This document shows positions 1 to 7,860 of a stretch of DNA of 39,071 nt, piece by piece. Under the pieces are notes generated by a model. The model was not told the origin of the DNA, searched no databases, and worked only from the letters and a program-made list of their open reading frames with translations. The translations under genes were made by a program, and so were the position numbers. Every line of letters begins with the position of its first letter. The stretch's first letter is position 1. The stretch is from Bacteroidales bacterium (GTDB lineage Bacteria; Bacteroidota; Bacteroidia; Bacteroidales; UBA932): NCBI GenBank assembly GCA_017399905.1, contig JAFQAR010000057.1:1-39071 (forward strand). The letters run 5' to 3'.

Positions 1-1337
1 ATGAGGGAGATACCGTCAGTGATGATCTGCTGGATGTAGATCTTTGACGGACATACATACTCGCAGAGTGCGAGGTCTTCCTCGATTACTTCATAGATGC
101 CGAACTTCTCCATCTTGTCGATGTCGTTTGCGAGACATGCCTTGAGGAGGTATACAGGGTAAAGGTCCATAGGAAGAACCTTGCTGTAGACGTCGTTGAC
201 AACGAAAGCACGCGGACCTCCGTGGAGGTTTGTATCCATGTCATACTTCTTGTTTGGAGTAAGCCATGAGAAATAGGTGCGTGATGCGCTGAAGAGGTTT
301 GTCCTGAATGGCTTAGCCCATCCGAGAAGCTCATACTTGTTGCCTTCCTCGAGGATGGTCACCTGGTTGTCGAAGAATCCGAGGTAGCCTTCCTTGCCGA
401 TGTTTGTACCGGTAAGTACGTCTCCGCTGATGAAGCGAAGGTCCTCAGGTGTCTCATAGAACTCCTTGATATCCTTCATCGAAATGCCAGGGTAGCCCTC
501 TACGTATGCAGGGTTTACTGCCTTAGGTCCTGTAACGGCGATCTTTCTTCTCACATCGTACTTGCCTGTGTTGAAGAGCTTTCCGATTGCTGCGAGCATG
601 AGCAGTGAAACTGTCCATACGGTCTCGCCTTTGCGGATAGGGCTGATGTGGTGGATCTGTACTCCTACATTGCCTGCAGGGTGCTTTCCTGAGAATGTGT
701 GCTGGATCACGTTCTCCACCTTGTGGAACGGTGTGCCTGAATAGGTCTCTGAATTGAGGGAGAAATGTACTCCTCCGTCAGTGAGCTTGCCCAGTGCGTT
801 TACAGCGGTCTGGATGTGCTCGATTTCAGCTCCTAAAGCATACTCTGGATTGGCAGCAAGAGGTGCTGTCGAGAATGCTGAAACGAAGATTGCCTTAGGC
901 TTGGTCTCAGGATTTGCGATGATTCCGTAAGGTCTCTGAGTCACGGCTGGCCAGAGGCCTGCCTTCATGATGGCTTCCTTGATCTGCGCTGCAGTCATTT
1001 CCTCCACCTTCTTCACTCCGAAATCAACATACTCCTGTTCTGCATCAGCCTTGATGCGGACCTCAAGCAACTTTCTCTTTTCGCCTCTCACAACCTCTGC
1101 TACTGTTCCGCTTACAGGAGACGTGAAGAGGATGTTCTGAGACATCTTGTCAGCCAAAACAGGTGTACCTGCGAGGACCTTGTCGCCTTCCCTTACCAGA
1201 AGTTTCGGTACGAGACCTCTGAAGTCGGTAGGTTTCACGGCCACAACGTCAGGGACGATCACCTTTTTGGTGTTCTGGGCCGCCACTCCGCTGATCGGAA
1301 GGTCAAGACCCTTTTTCAAATAGATGTTGTTTGACAT
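1..1337 (-). CDS. nqrA: Na+-translocating NADH:quinone reductase subunit A (3' end cut by window)
   Basis: The translation begins MSNNIYLKKGLDLPISG, the typical NqrA start, and continues for 445 codons to the window edge without a stop. NqrA is the cytoplasm-facing, quinone-interacting subunit of the six-subunit sodium pump that couples NADH oxidation to Na+ export. Visible family landmarks are the N-terminal lipoyl-like region (residues about 30-75, with LVREGDKVLAGTPV and ILFTSPVSGTV), the HTFSGKHPAGNVGVQIHHI stretch and the C-terminal ALCEYVCPSKIYIQQII segment. Only a few C-terminal residues should be missing, because family members are usually about 450 residues long. The gene is transcribed away from uvrD; nqrB and the other subunits would be expected beyond base 1. 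Confidence 0.95.
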   Translation of the reverse strand, partial: MSNNIYLKKGLDLPISGVAAQNTKKVIVPDVVAVKPTDFRGLVPKLLVREGDKVLAGTPVLADKMSQNILFTSPVSGTVAEVVRGEKRKLLEVRIKADAEQEYVDFGVKKVEEMTAAQIKEAIMKAGLWPAVTQRPYGIIANPETKPKAIFVSAFSTAPLAANPEYALGAEIEHIQTAVNALGKLTDGGVHFSLNSETYSGTPFHKVENVIQHTFSGKHPAGNVGVQIHHISPIRKGETVWTVSLLMLAAIGKLFNTGKYDVRRKIAVTGPKAVNPAYVEGYPGISMKDIKEFYETPEDLRFISGDVLTGTNIGKEGYLGFFDNQVTILEEGNKYELLGWAKPFRTNLFSASRTYFSWLTPNKKYDMDTNLHGGPRAFVVNDVYSKVLPMDLYPVYLLKACLANDIDKMEKFGIYEVIEEDLALCEYVCPSKIYIQQIITDGISL

Positions 1338-1378
1338 TATATAAACCGTTTTGAGTATAAAAATTCAAAATGCGCCCG

Positions 1379-1409
1379 CGAAGTTAATCATTTTTTCACT
1401 ATTTACGAA
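1379..1409 (-). promoter_or_regulatory. Candidate nqrA promoter, Bacteroides type
   Basis: On the minus strand a TTCG element (1406-1409) is followed after 19 bp by TAACTTCG (1379-1386). Each differs by one base from the Bacteroides -33 (TTTG) and -7 (TAnnTTTG) consensus. The spacing is ideal, and the start codon lies about 40 bases downstream. Confidence 0.45.
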
Positions 1410-1478
1410 GTAAAAGATGTCTTTTTGTCTATTACGGATGTTTTTGCTGAAAGTTCTCTGTATTTAGAATGTTTTGGT

Positions 1479-1486
1479 TAATTTTG
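1479..1486 (+). promoter_or_regulatory. Candidate -7 element of the uvrD promoter
   Basis: TAATTTTG matches the Bacteroides -7 consensus TAnnTTTG exactly and is followed by C, as is common. No clear -33 TTTG is seen 19-21 bp upstream. If it is used, transcription would start only a few bases before the uvrD start codon at 1494, giving a nearly leaderless mRNA. Confidence 0.4.
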
Positions 1487-1493
1487 CAGAGTT

Positions 1494-3950
1494 ATGGAGA
1501 AAACGGACAGTACTATTTTAGAGGGACTGAACAGTGAACAGAGAAACGCTGTCAGTTGTGTGGAAGGACCGGTGCTTATAGTGGCTGGTGCAGGATCGGG
1601 CAAGACAAGAGTTCTTACGAGCAGGATAGCATATATCCTGGAACAGACGGACTGTGATCCGTCGCAGATTCTGGCGCTTACCTTTACGAAGAAGGCGGCG
1701 TCTGAGATGAAGGAGAGGATTGCGCTCATGGTCGGAGAAAGGAAGGCCAGGCGTCTTTATATGGGAACATTCCATTCCGTATTCATCAGATTCCTCAGGG
1801 AATTTTCCGATTCCTTAGGATATCCTCAGACATTTACGATCTACGATACGAGCGATTCCGTCAGTGCGATAAAGACATGCCTTAAGGAACTTAAGCTGGA
1901 TGAGAAGGTCTACAAGCCGAAGGATGTGCTTTCGCGTATATCCATGGCAAAGAACAATCTGGTCACTGCAGATGCGTACAGGAGAAATCCCAATGTCCTG
2001 CAGAACGATGCCTCGGCCAGGAAACCGAGGATATGCGACATCTATCAGCTGTATGCCGCCAAATGCCGGCAGGCGGGAGTCATGGATTTCGATGATATCC
2101 TGTTGAATATGAATATATTGCTGAGGGATAACCCTGCTGCTCTTGAAACGATATCGGGACGGTTCAGATATATCATGGTCGATGAGTATCAGGATACCAA
2201 CTTCGCCCAGTATCTGATCTTGAAGAAGCTCAGCCAGTTCCATAAGAACCTGTGCGTCGTAGGTGATGATTCACAGTCGATATATGCCTTCCGTGGCGCC
2301 AAGATAGAGAATATCCTGAACTTCAAGAGGGATTATCCGGAACATCACATCTTCCGTCTTGAACAGAACTACCGCTCTACGAAGACGATTGTCGATGCCG
2401 CAAACTCGTTGATCGCAAAAAATACGGCGAGAATCCCGAAGGAATGTTATTCCATGGGTGACCAAGGTGAGAAGATACGTCTTATAAAGGCCTATACGGA
2501 AAAGAATGAAGCTGAGCAGATAGCAAGTTCAATAAAGTCTCATATATTTGAAGATCATGCTCAGTATAGTGACTTCGCAATATTATACAGAACCCTCAAT
2601 CAATCTCGAGTTTTTGAACAGGTTCTGCGAGAGAAGAATATTCCATATAAAGTTGTATCCGGCCCTCCGTTTTTGGAGAGAGCTGAAGTTAAGGATGTAC
2701 TTGCCTTTTTTAAGTTATTTACGAATAAACAGGATGATGAAGCATTTAAACGTTCTCTTTTGCTGTTACCAGGGGTTGGAGCGACAACCTTGGACGCAAT
2801 TGTAAATATTGCTAATCAGCTTCAGACGAGCTTGTATGATGCTTTGAATTTACCGGATCTTGATAAGCATGGCTTAAAAGCTGCAACATTGAATAAATTG
2901 ATAAAATTCAGAGATGAAATCAATGAGTTTTCAAAGCGTTCTTTAACGGATGATTGTAACCTGTTTGCTAGAGAAGTTATTGCTAAATATGACTTGTTGT
3001 CTAAATATAAGCTTCAGAATGACGTAGAGAGTATGGGGCGTGCAGGAAATGTCGAAGAACTTGTAAGCTGGGTGGCAAGCGTTTCCGATGAGATTAAACA
3101 TACTTACATTGAAGAACTTATGGCATCTTCTGATATGGAAGATGGAATAGAACTGACATTCGATGATGTTCCTCCTGTCACAATCGGTGATTTCTTGGAA
3201 AGTGCTTCATTGTTGAGTGTTACTGATTCTTCCGATGACAGCAATAAAGTTGTTCTGATGACAGTTCATGCTTCGAAAGGATTGGAATTTCCATATGTTT
3301 ACGTTACGGGAATGGAGGAGAACATCTTCCCTTCCGGTGGATTTTTGGCTTCAGAATCCGAAATCGAAGAGGAAAGACGTCTGTTCTATGTCGCCATGAC
3401 CCGTGCAAAGAAGAATCTGGAATTATCTTTTGCGGTAACTAGATTCCGTAACGGTAAGACAGAGACCAATTCTCCGAGCCGTTTCATCCGTGAAGTGGAC
3501 AGGAAGTACATTGCAAATCCTATTGAAACCGAAGATGAAGAGAGGGATGATGAAAAGCCTTCCGTACCATTCGGTTGGGGACGTCCGGCCGGAAGCCGGA
3601 ACAGATTCGGTGCAGGCGGTTACAGCTATGGCGCATCGGGACCGGTCAAGACAGAAACATCACGTCAGCCGTCGGCTGTCAGACCTGTCAGGCCATCGGC
3701 ATCGTCTCCCGTTCCGGTAAGGCGCGCACAGGTGATCCCAAAGAGGGTTTCCGATGCGGAATTCGAGCCGACACCTGTTCTTCAGCTGAGGGCAGGGCAA
3801 CGGATCGAGCATAATCGTTTCGGTTTTGGAAAGATACTTGAAATTACAGGAGGAGCTCCGGATCTTAAAGCAAAAATCGCTTTTGATGATCATGGCGAAA
3901 AGATTCTTCTTTTAAAATATGCAAAAATTCGCATAGTTAACCTTGCTTAA
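1494..3950 (+). CDS. uvrD: UvrD/PcrA-family superfamily 1 DNA helicase
   Basis: This is an ATP-dependent 3'-5' DNA helicase acting in nucleotide excision and mismatch repair and in clearing replication forks. Visible motifs are Walker A AGAGSGKT (residues 31-38), motif Ia ALTFTKKAASEM (61-72), Walker B VDEYQDTN (229-236), motif III GDDSQSIYAFRGA, motif IV QNYRST, motif V MTVHASKGLEFPYVYVTGMEE and motif VI EERRLFYVAMTRAK. The last 70 or so residues, with FGFGKI and KILLLKYAKIRIV, resemble the Tudor-like C-terminal domain of PcrA/UvrD. The linker before it is low-complexity and rich in Pro, Arg and Ser (about 680-745). At 818 residues it is slightly longer than the usual 720-780. Bases from about 2465 to 3440 are visibly richer in A/T than both ends of the gene. 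A RecB-like or Rep role is less likely from the motif order. Confidence 0.95.
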   Translation: MEKTDSTILEGLNSEQRNAVSCVEGPVLIVAGAGSGKTRVLTSRIAYILEQTDCDPSQILALTFTKKAASEMKERIALMVGERKARRLYMGTFHSVFIRFLREFSDSLGYPQTFTIYDTSDSVSAIKTCLKELKLDEKVYKPKDVLSRISMAKNNLVTADAYRRNPNVLQNDASARKPRICDIYQLYAAKCRQAGVMDFDDILLNMNILLRDNPAALETISGRFRYIMVDEYQDTNFAQYLILKKLSQFHKNLCVVGDDSQSIYAFRGAKIENILNFKRDYPEHHIFRLEQNYRSTKTIVDAANSLIAKNTARIPKECYSMGDQGEKIRLIKAYTEKNEAEQIASSIKSHIFEDHAQYSDFAILYRTLNQSRVFEQVLREKNIPYKVVSGPPFLERAEVKDVLAFFKLFTNKQDDEAFKRSLLLLPGVGATTLDAIVNIANQLQTSLYDALNLPDLDKHGLKAATLNKLIKFRDEINEFSKRSLTDDCNLFAREVIAKYDLLSKYKLQNDVESMGRAGNVEELVSWVASVSDEIKHTYIEELMASSDMEDGIELTFDDVPPVTIGDFLESASLLSVTDSSDDSNKVVLMTVHASKGLEFPYVYVTGMEENIFPSGGFLASESEIEEERRLFYVAMTRAKKNLELSFAVTRFRNGKTETNSPSRFIREVDRKYIANPIETEDEERDDEKPSVPFGWGRPAGSRNRFGAGGYSYGASGPVKTETSRQPSAVRPVRPSASSPVPVRRAQVIPKRVSDAEFEPTPVLQLRAGQRIEHNRFGFGKILEITGGAPDLKAKIAFDDHGEKILLLKYAKIRIVNLA

Positions 3951-3972
3951 TGATTAATTATCCGTATATTTG
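3943..3972 (+). promoter_or_regulatory. Near-consensus Bacteroides promoter at the end of uvrD
   Basis: TTG (3943-3945), exactly 19 bp, then TATATTTG (3965-3972), a full match to TAnnTTTG. The -33 element overlaps the last codons of uvrD. Transcription would start near 3979 and run first through the hairpin at 4011-4041, then towards the lipoprotein gene at 4253. Confidence 0.55.
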
Positions 3973-4010
3973 CAGTGAAGTTTTTCATAGTTTAAGTTTA
4001 GGTTAAGTAG

Positions 4011-4051
4011 CGGGGCGGTCGCAGTGATTGCGATTGTCCCGTGAATTTTTT
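4011..4051 (+). terminator. Strong hairpin with T-run: terminator or leader attenuator
   Basis: Bases 4011-4023 pair with 4029-4041 over 13 consecutive positions, including three G-U pairs, with a 5-base loop (GTGAT). A run of six T follows at 4046-4051, five bases after the stem. It lies about 60 bases after the uvrD stop and about 30 bases after the expected start from the promoter at 3943-3972. It may simply end uvrD, may end a short RNA of about 70 bases, or may act as an attenuator in the leader of the next gene. The rest of the gap (4052-4199) shows only A/T-rich sequence. Confidence 0.6.
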
Positions 4052-4199
4052 ATGTCCGATTCCTGTTTCCGTCCGGCTTTTATTTGGGGTATTTATATCA
4101 AAAAAATCGGATATCTGAATAAGAAAAACAAAAATCAATCATAAGAAAAGTAAAAATCATCTTTTTCTTTTTCTTGTCTTCTGTTTCATATCTCTCTTC

Positions 4200-4207
4200 T
4201 ACATTTG
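4200..4207 (+). promoter_or_regulatory. Candidate -7 element for the lipoprotein pair
   Basis: TACATTTG followed by C fits TAnnTTTG. The best upstream -33 candidate is TTG at 4174-4176, 23 bp away, which is slightly too far. It would give a short leader for the gene at 4253. Confidence 0.35.
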
Positions 4208-4252
4208 CTGCGTCCGCAATGTGGCGGCGATTAAAGAATGAGGAGAAAGAAT

Positions 4253-5350
4253 ATGAAGAATTTTGTGAACGGTATTGCGGTTCTGATCAAGGCGGTCTGC
4301 CTTTTCGCAATGCTTGCTGAATCTACCGCATCGTGCGGACTGCTGGAAGAATCCGGAAATGAAGGGAAGGGGGAGCTGAGGATATCCTTTGCAGACGGGG
4401 AGCCTACAAGAGCGTCAGCTGAGATTCCTGATACGAGTGACTTTCTGATAACTGTTACCGGACCGGAAGGTGATGTCATCTATGACGGGTCATACGGGGC
4501 TTCACCGGAATCCATGATGGTTACGGCAGGAAGCTATACGGTAAATGTCAGGTCATGCGATTTCACAGTGCCGGCCTTTTCAAAACCGCAGTTCGGGGAT
4601 GAACAATGTGTCGTGGTTCCATCCGGAGGAGTTGCGGATGTCAAGCTTACATGCCGTCAGCTGAATTCCGGAGTTCGTCTGAAGATAGACAGGAGTTTTC
4701 TTACCGGCTGTCCGCAAGGATCGCTGTTCCTGAAGGCATCCACCGGAAAGCTTATGTATTCATATACGGAAAAGAGGATAGCTTATTTCAAGCCTGGCAA
4801 TGTTTCGCTTATGCTGAGCGAGTCCGGTACCGACAGGATACTTATGACCAGGACTTTGCAGCCGCAGGAGATATTGACCGTAAGCGTCAGTGCTGCCTCT
4901 ACCCAGTCTCCGGCAGCAAAAGAATCCATAACAGTGGCTGTGGATACGGCCAGAAACTGGACAAATGATTCCTATGTGATAGGGGGATCATCGGGCAAGG
5001 GGAACGGAAGCTCTGACGCACTTACCGTTTCGCAGGCTCTGGCATCTGTAGGAGAGGAAGATGTATGGGTGTGCGGATATGTGGTCGGTGGAGACCTATC
5101 CTCGTCATCGGCATCCTTCACGGCTCCATTCACATCCCGTACCAATATAGTACTCGGCCCTCGCTCGTCCACAACTTCGAGGACATCATGCCTGTCGGTA
5201 CAGCTCCCTTCCGGTGAGATCCGGGACGAGCTGAATCTTGTGGATAATCCCTCCCTGTTGGGAAGAAAGATCTCGTTGAGAGGAGATATCGTGGAGGCCT
5301 ACTACGGTATGCCTGGAATAAAGAACATAACAGAATACGAACTGAACTGA
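4253..5350 (+). CDS. Surface lipoprotein with DUF4493-like and DUF6359-like domains
   Basis: The product is a putative outer-surface lipoprotein. A signal segment (MKNFVNGIAVLIKAVCLFAM) ends in TASC, with Cys28 as the likely lipidated residue. The middle part matches DUF4493 in style: residues from about 45 onwards contain EIPDTSDFLITVTGPEGDV, a GSYTVNV strand, FGDEQCVVVPSGG and a Cys-Arg-Gln-Leu motif. The C-terminal 120 or so residues (ALTVSQALA, VWVCGYVVGG, NIVLGPRSS, GRKISLRGDIVEAY) match the OB-fold-like DUF6359. I chose the ATG at 4253 because AGGAGA sits 7-8 bases upstream; an in-frame ATG at 4238 would add five basic residues. The stop is 7 bases before the next lipoprotein gene, so the two are probably co-transcribed. 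The exact function is unknown; cell-surface binding or adhesion is inference. Confidence 0.75.
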   Translation: MKNFVNGIAVLIKAVCLFAMLAESTASCGLLEESGNEGKGELRISFADGEPTRASAEIPDTSDFLITVTGPEGDVIYDGSYGASPESMMVTAGSYTVNVRSCDFTVPAFSKPQFGDEQCVVVPSGGVADVKLTCRQLNSGVRLKIDRSFLTGCPQGSLFLKASTGKLMYSYTEKRIAYFKPGNVSLMLSESGTDRILMTRTLQPQEILTVSVSAASTQSPAAKESITVAVDTARNWTNDSYVIGGSSGKGNGSSDALTVSQALASVGEEDVWVCGYVVGGDLSSSSASFTAPFTSRTNIVLGPRSSTTSRTSCLSVQLPSGEIRDELNLVDNPSLLGRKISLRGDIVEAYYGMPGIKNITEYELN

Positions 5351-5357
5351 TGTCGTT

Positions 5358-7688
5358 ATGAAACACAGCTTGTCGTGTACATGCGGATGTATCTGCGGCC
5401 TGTTGTCTTTCCTGCTGTCTTCTTGTGAAGATGTGCAGGACGGCAGGGGAGCCGGCGAAGATGACCGTGTGTCAGAAGTAAGATTCGAACTCAAAGATAT
5501 AGGAGGCTGCTCCAAGAGCATATTGCCTACAGATGACAGAAGGCTGGACGAATTGTCGATCTTTGCCTATGCTGACGGATATCTTGAAGCGTCAGGACAT
5601 TTCAAGACATTCTCGGATATGAGCCTGGAGCTTTCCCCGGACAAGGTTTATGATTTCTATGCGGTTGCGAATATGGGTGAGGCCGAACCTCCTGTGTCTG
5701 AGGACGGAATGGCGGATTTCAGGTATGTCTTGCAATCGGTCGGTGACATGTCGGAAGGATTTCCGATGTGCTGGAGTGTTGAAGGTCTTGTGCCGTCGGA
5801 CGGCATCCCCGTGTCCATATCGCTTTCCCGACTTGTCGCGAAAGTGAGGCTGAATGTCAGTTGTGAAGTGGAGGGCCTGTCTGTCGCGTCTGCAAGGCTG
5901 ATGCAGTCTCCGATGTCTGTCTGCCCTTTTGCTGAAGGCGGCAGCAGGGCCGTTGCCGGAATGACGACAGATGGTGACAAGGCTTCGGATGCCGATGTGA
6001 TCATGCTGAATTCCGGTAAAGGCATAAGTCTTTATGTGCTTGAGAATATGCAGGGGACTCTGTTGCCGGGGAATGATGATCCTATGCTTAAGGTGCCGGA
6101 CAACCTTGATGAACGTTCCGGACTCTGTACTTATCTGGAGGTATCATGTGTCTTTGAGGACGGCCACGACAAGGAAGGTACCGTCGTCTACAGAATGTAT
6201 CTGGGTGAAGATAACGTGTCGAATTTCGATGTGGAGAGGAACAGGGTTCTGAATGTCTCTCTTTCGCTGACCTCCGACGGGCTTGCCATAAAGGATTCAT
6301 GGAAGATAGTTCCGGATTATATACAGCATGTGACCTCTCTGGAGCTGGCAGAAGAGGAAATCACTATGAGGATCGGGCGTGAACAGCTTCTGCATGCATA
6401 TGTCTATCCTGCCGACGCATCGGATGATGCTGTCATATGGGAGTCTGATGATGAGTCTGTTGCTGCAGTCGGTGAAGACGGCAAGGTAAGGGGAGTCGGT
6501 GAAGGGTCATGTGTGGTAAGAGCAAGAAGTGCCGACCGTCCGGAGATATCCGGTGAATGTCTGATTCATGTGGAAAACAGGGTTGAGGAACTTTGGTTCC
6601 TTTCTGAGGAAGTGAGTGTTGTCCTTGGCAGTGACGGAGCTCCGAAACAGTCACCGTTCAATGTCGAGGCCCGGTATTCTGACGGTACCATCCGTGATGT
6701 GACCAATATCTGCGGATATTCAAGCGATTCGGTTTCCGCATATGTGGAGACGCCTGGAGTCGTTGTCCATGCTTCCGGAGGAACTGCGGTGATCTCGGCC
6801 GAATGTGATGGCGTCAACGCTTCGATGACGGCGGTGACGGAAGAGTTTGCCGTTGCCGGACTTGAACTGAATGTTCCTCATCTGACCCTCCCGTTGGGAG
6901 ATACGTTCATACTTAAGTTCCGTATGCAGTATAATGACGGTACGGTTTCATCATGGATCCCCTATGGCTTTGCCGGTGTCGGAAATGCATCCGCGGAGGG
7001 TTGGACCTCCGACGACTATGGTGTTGCGGACATAAGTACCTACGGAGTTGTGAGACCGGTCTCTGTCGGATCAGCTGACATATCGATAAGGGTAACCGAT
7101 ACGCGAACCTCCCGCTCTTTCATGAAGAGCCTGACGGTACGGGTGACTGAAGCGTATGTCGTCGGGGTATATGTCTCCGCATCTCCGATGTTCTGCGCGG
7201 AGAACTATTCTCTGGGCCTGGTAGGCGTGTTCTCTGATGGTTCGGAAAGCAATCTTAAAGCAGACAGCTGGACTGTCTCATCGCCTTACGTGACGTTTAC
7301 CGATGGCAGTGCGGGACTCCGGATCACCGATGAATCCATGCTTCAGGAAGGAAAATCCTATGACTTTACCGCTGTTTATGGCAATTGGACTTCGACTGCT
7401 TCAGTAAAGTACGGCAAGTGGGTGCTGGAAGCCGGCATAGGCAAGGACATGACAGACAGTGGCGGCGCATATGAATATCGTATGACGCTTGTCATGTGCG
7501 ACCATTCCAGGAAATACGTGCCTTTCACATACCGCTACTCCTTGAATAAGGTTGACTGGCTCCATGTGCAGCAGGTCACGGATGTCGCGACACTGCAATA
7601 TCATTACCCATATATTGAAGCGACATCGGCGTCTTCATATTATGATTGGGAGGGAAACTTGCGTCAATGGACTGTAAGGAACTACTAG
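5358..7688 (+). CDS. Surface lipoprotein with DUF4906-like domain and bacterial Ig-like (Big_2) domain
   Basis: The protein has 776 residues. The signal peptide is unusual in holding several Cys (SCTCGCICG) before the lipobox LSSC, with Cys23 the likely lipid anchor, followed by acidic residues. Residues about 40-310 resemble DUF4906/Mfa2-like fimbrial-anchor folds: a YDFYAVANMGE strand, a RLVAKVRLNVS strand, the signature VLENMQGTLL and the later TYLEVSCVFEDG. Residues about 328-405 form a clear Big_2 module (VTSLELAEEEITMRIG, then WESDDESVAAVGEDGKVRGVGEGSCVV). Two or three more beta-rich, Ig-like repeats follow, and the C-terminus is aromatic-rich. There is no visible catalytic motif. It follows the DUF4493 lipoprotein by 7 bases. 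It is likely exposed and adhesive or structural, but the ligand is unknown. Confidence 0.75.
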   Translation: MKHSLSCTCGCICGLLSFLLSSCEDVQDGRGAGEDDRVSEVRFELKDIGGCSKSILPTDDRRLDELSIFAYADGYLEASGHFKTFSDMSLELSPDKVYDFYAVANMGEAEPPVSEDGMADFRYVLQSVGDMSEGFPMCWSVEGLVPSDGIPVSISLSRLVAKVRLNVSCEVEGLSVASARLMQSPMSVCPFAEGGSRAVAGMTTDGDKASDADVIMLNSGKGISLYVLENMQGTLLPGNDDPMLKVPDNLDERSGLCTYLEVSCVFEDGHDKEGTVVYRMYLGEDNVSNFDVERNRVLNVSLSLTSDGLAIKDSWKIVPDYIQHVTSLELAEEEITMRIGREQLLHAYVYPADASDDAVIWESDDESVAAVGEDGKVRGVGEGSCVVRARSADRPEISGECLIHVENRVEELWFLSEEVSVVLGSDGAPKQSPFNVEARYSDGTIRDVTNICGYSSDSVSAYVETPGVVVHASGGTAVISAECDGVNASMTAVTEEFAVAGLELNVPHLTLPLGDTFILKFRMQYNDGTVSSWIPYGFAGVGNASAEGWTSDDYGVADISTYGVVRPVSVGSADISIRVTDTRTSRSFMKSLTVRVTEAYVVGVYVSASPMFCAENYSLGLVGVFSDGSESNLKADSWTVSSPYVTFTDGSAGLRITDESMLQEGKSYDFTAVYGNWTSTASVKYGKWVLEAGIGKDMTDSGGAYEYRMTLVMCDHSRKYVPFTYRYSLNKVDWLHVQQVTDVATLQYHYPYIEATSASSYYDWEGNLRQWTVRNY

Positions 7689-7695
7689 AAAAGAT

Positions 7696-7714
7696 AGACA
7701 CGGAAACGTGTTTT
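7696..7714 (+). terminator. Small GAAA-tetraloop hairpin after the lipoprotein pair
   Basis: ACACG (7698-7702) pairs with CGTGT (7707-7711) around a GAAA loop and is followed by three T. It lies 10 bases after the stop codon at 7686-7688. Confidence 0.45.
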
Positions 7715-7733
7715 GGTTAATTCAAGATTATTC

Positions 7734-7768
7734 GGAGAGTGACGGCCGTGAGGTCCTCACTCTTTATT
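7734..7768 (+). terminator. Second terminator-like hairpin before the SusC operon
   Basis: AGAGTGA (7736-7742) pairs perfectly with TCACTCT (7757-7763), extended by two G-T pairs, and runs into TTTATTTAATT. Together with the hairpin at 7696-7714 it separates the lipoprotein pair from the next promoter. Confidence 0.5.
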
Positions 7769-7797
7769 TAATTATTTGTTACATCTGCCCGTGTCGA

Positions 7798-7827
7798 TTG
7801 TAGAGACGTTAAAAAACGTTATCTTTG
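7798..7827 (+). promoter_or_regulatory. Near-consensus promoter of the SusC/SusD operon
   Basis: TTG (7798-7800), exactly 19 bp, then TATCTTTG (7820-7827) followed by C. Transcription should start close to 7831-7834. This leaves almost no leader for an ATG at 7840 but about 30 bases for the ATG at 7861, which supports the later start. No separate operator or ECF-sigma-type site is evident. Confidence 0.7.
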
Positions 7828-7860
7828 CAGGTTTGAAAAATGTTCACTAAAAAATATTTG

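Noticed and set aside
562-744. Plus-strand frame of 60 residues inside nqrA
   Set aside because: It lies wholly opposite a well-supported NqrA coding sequence and has no start context.
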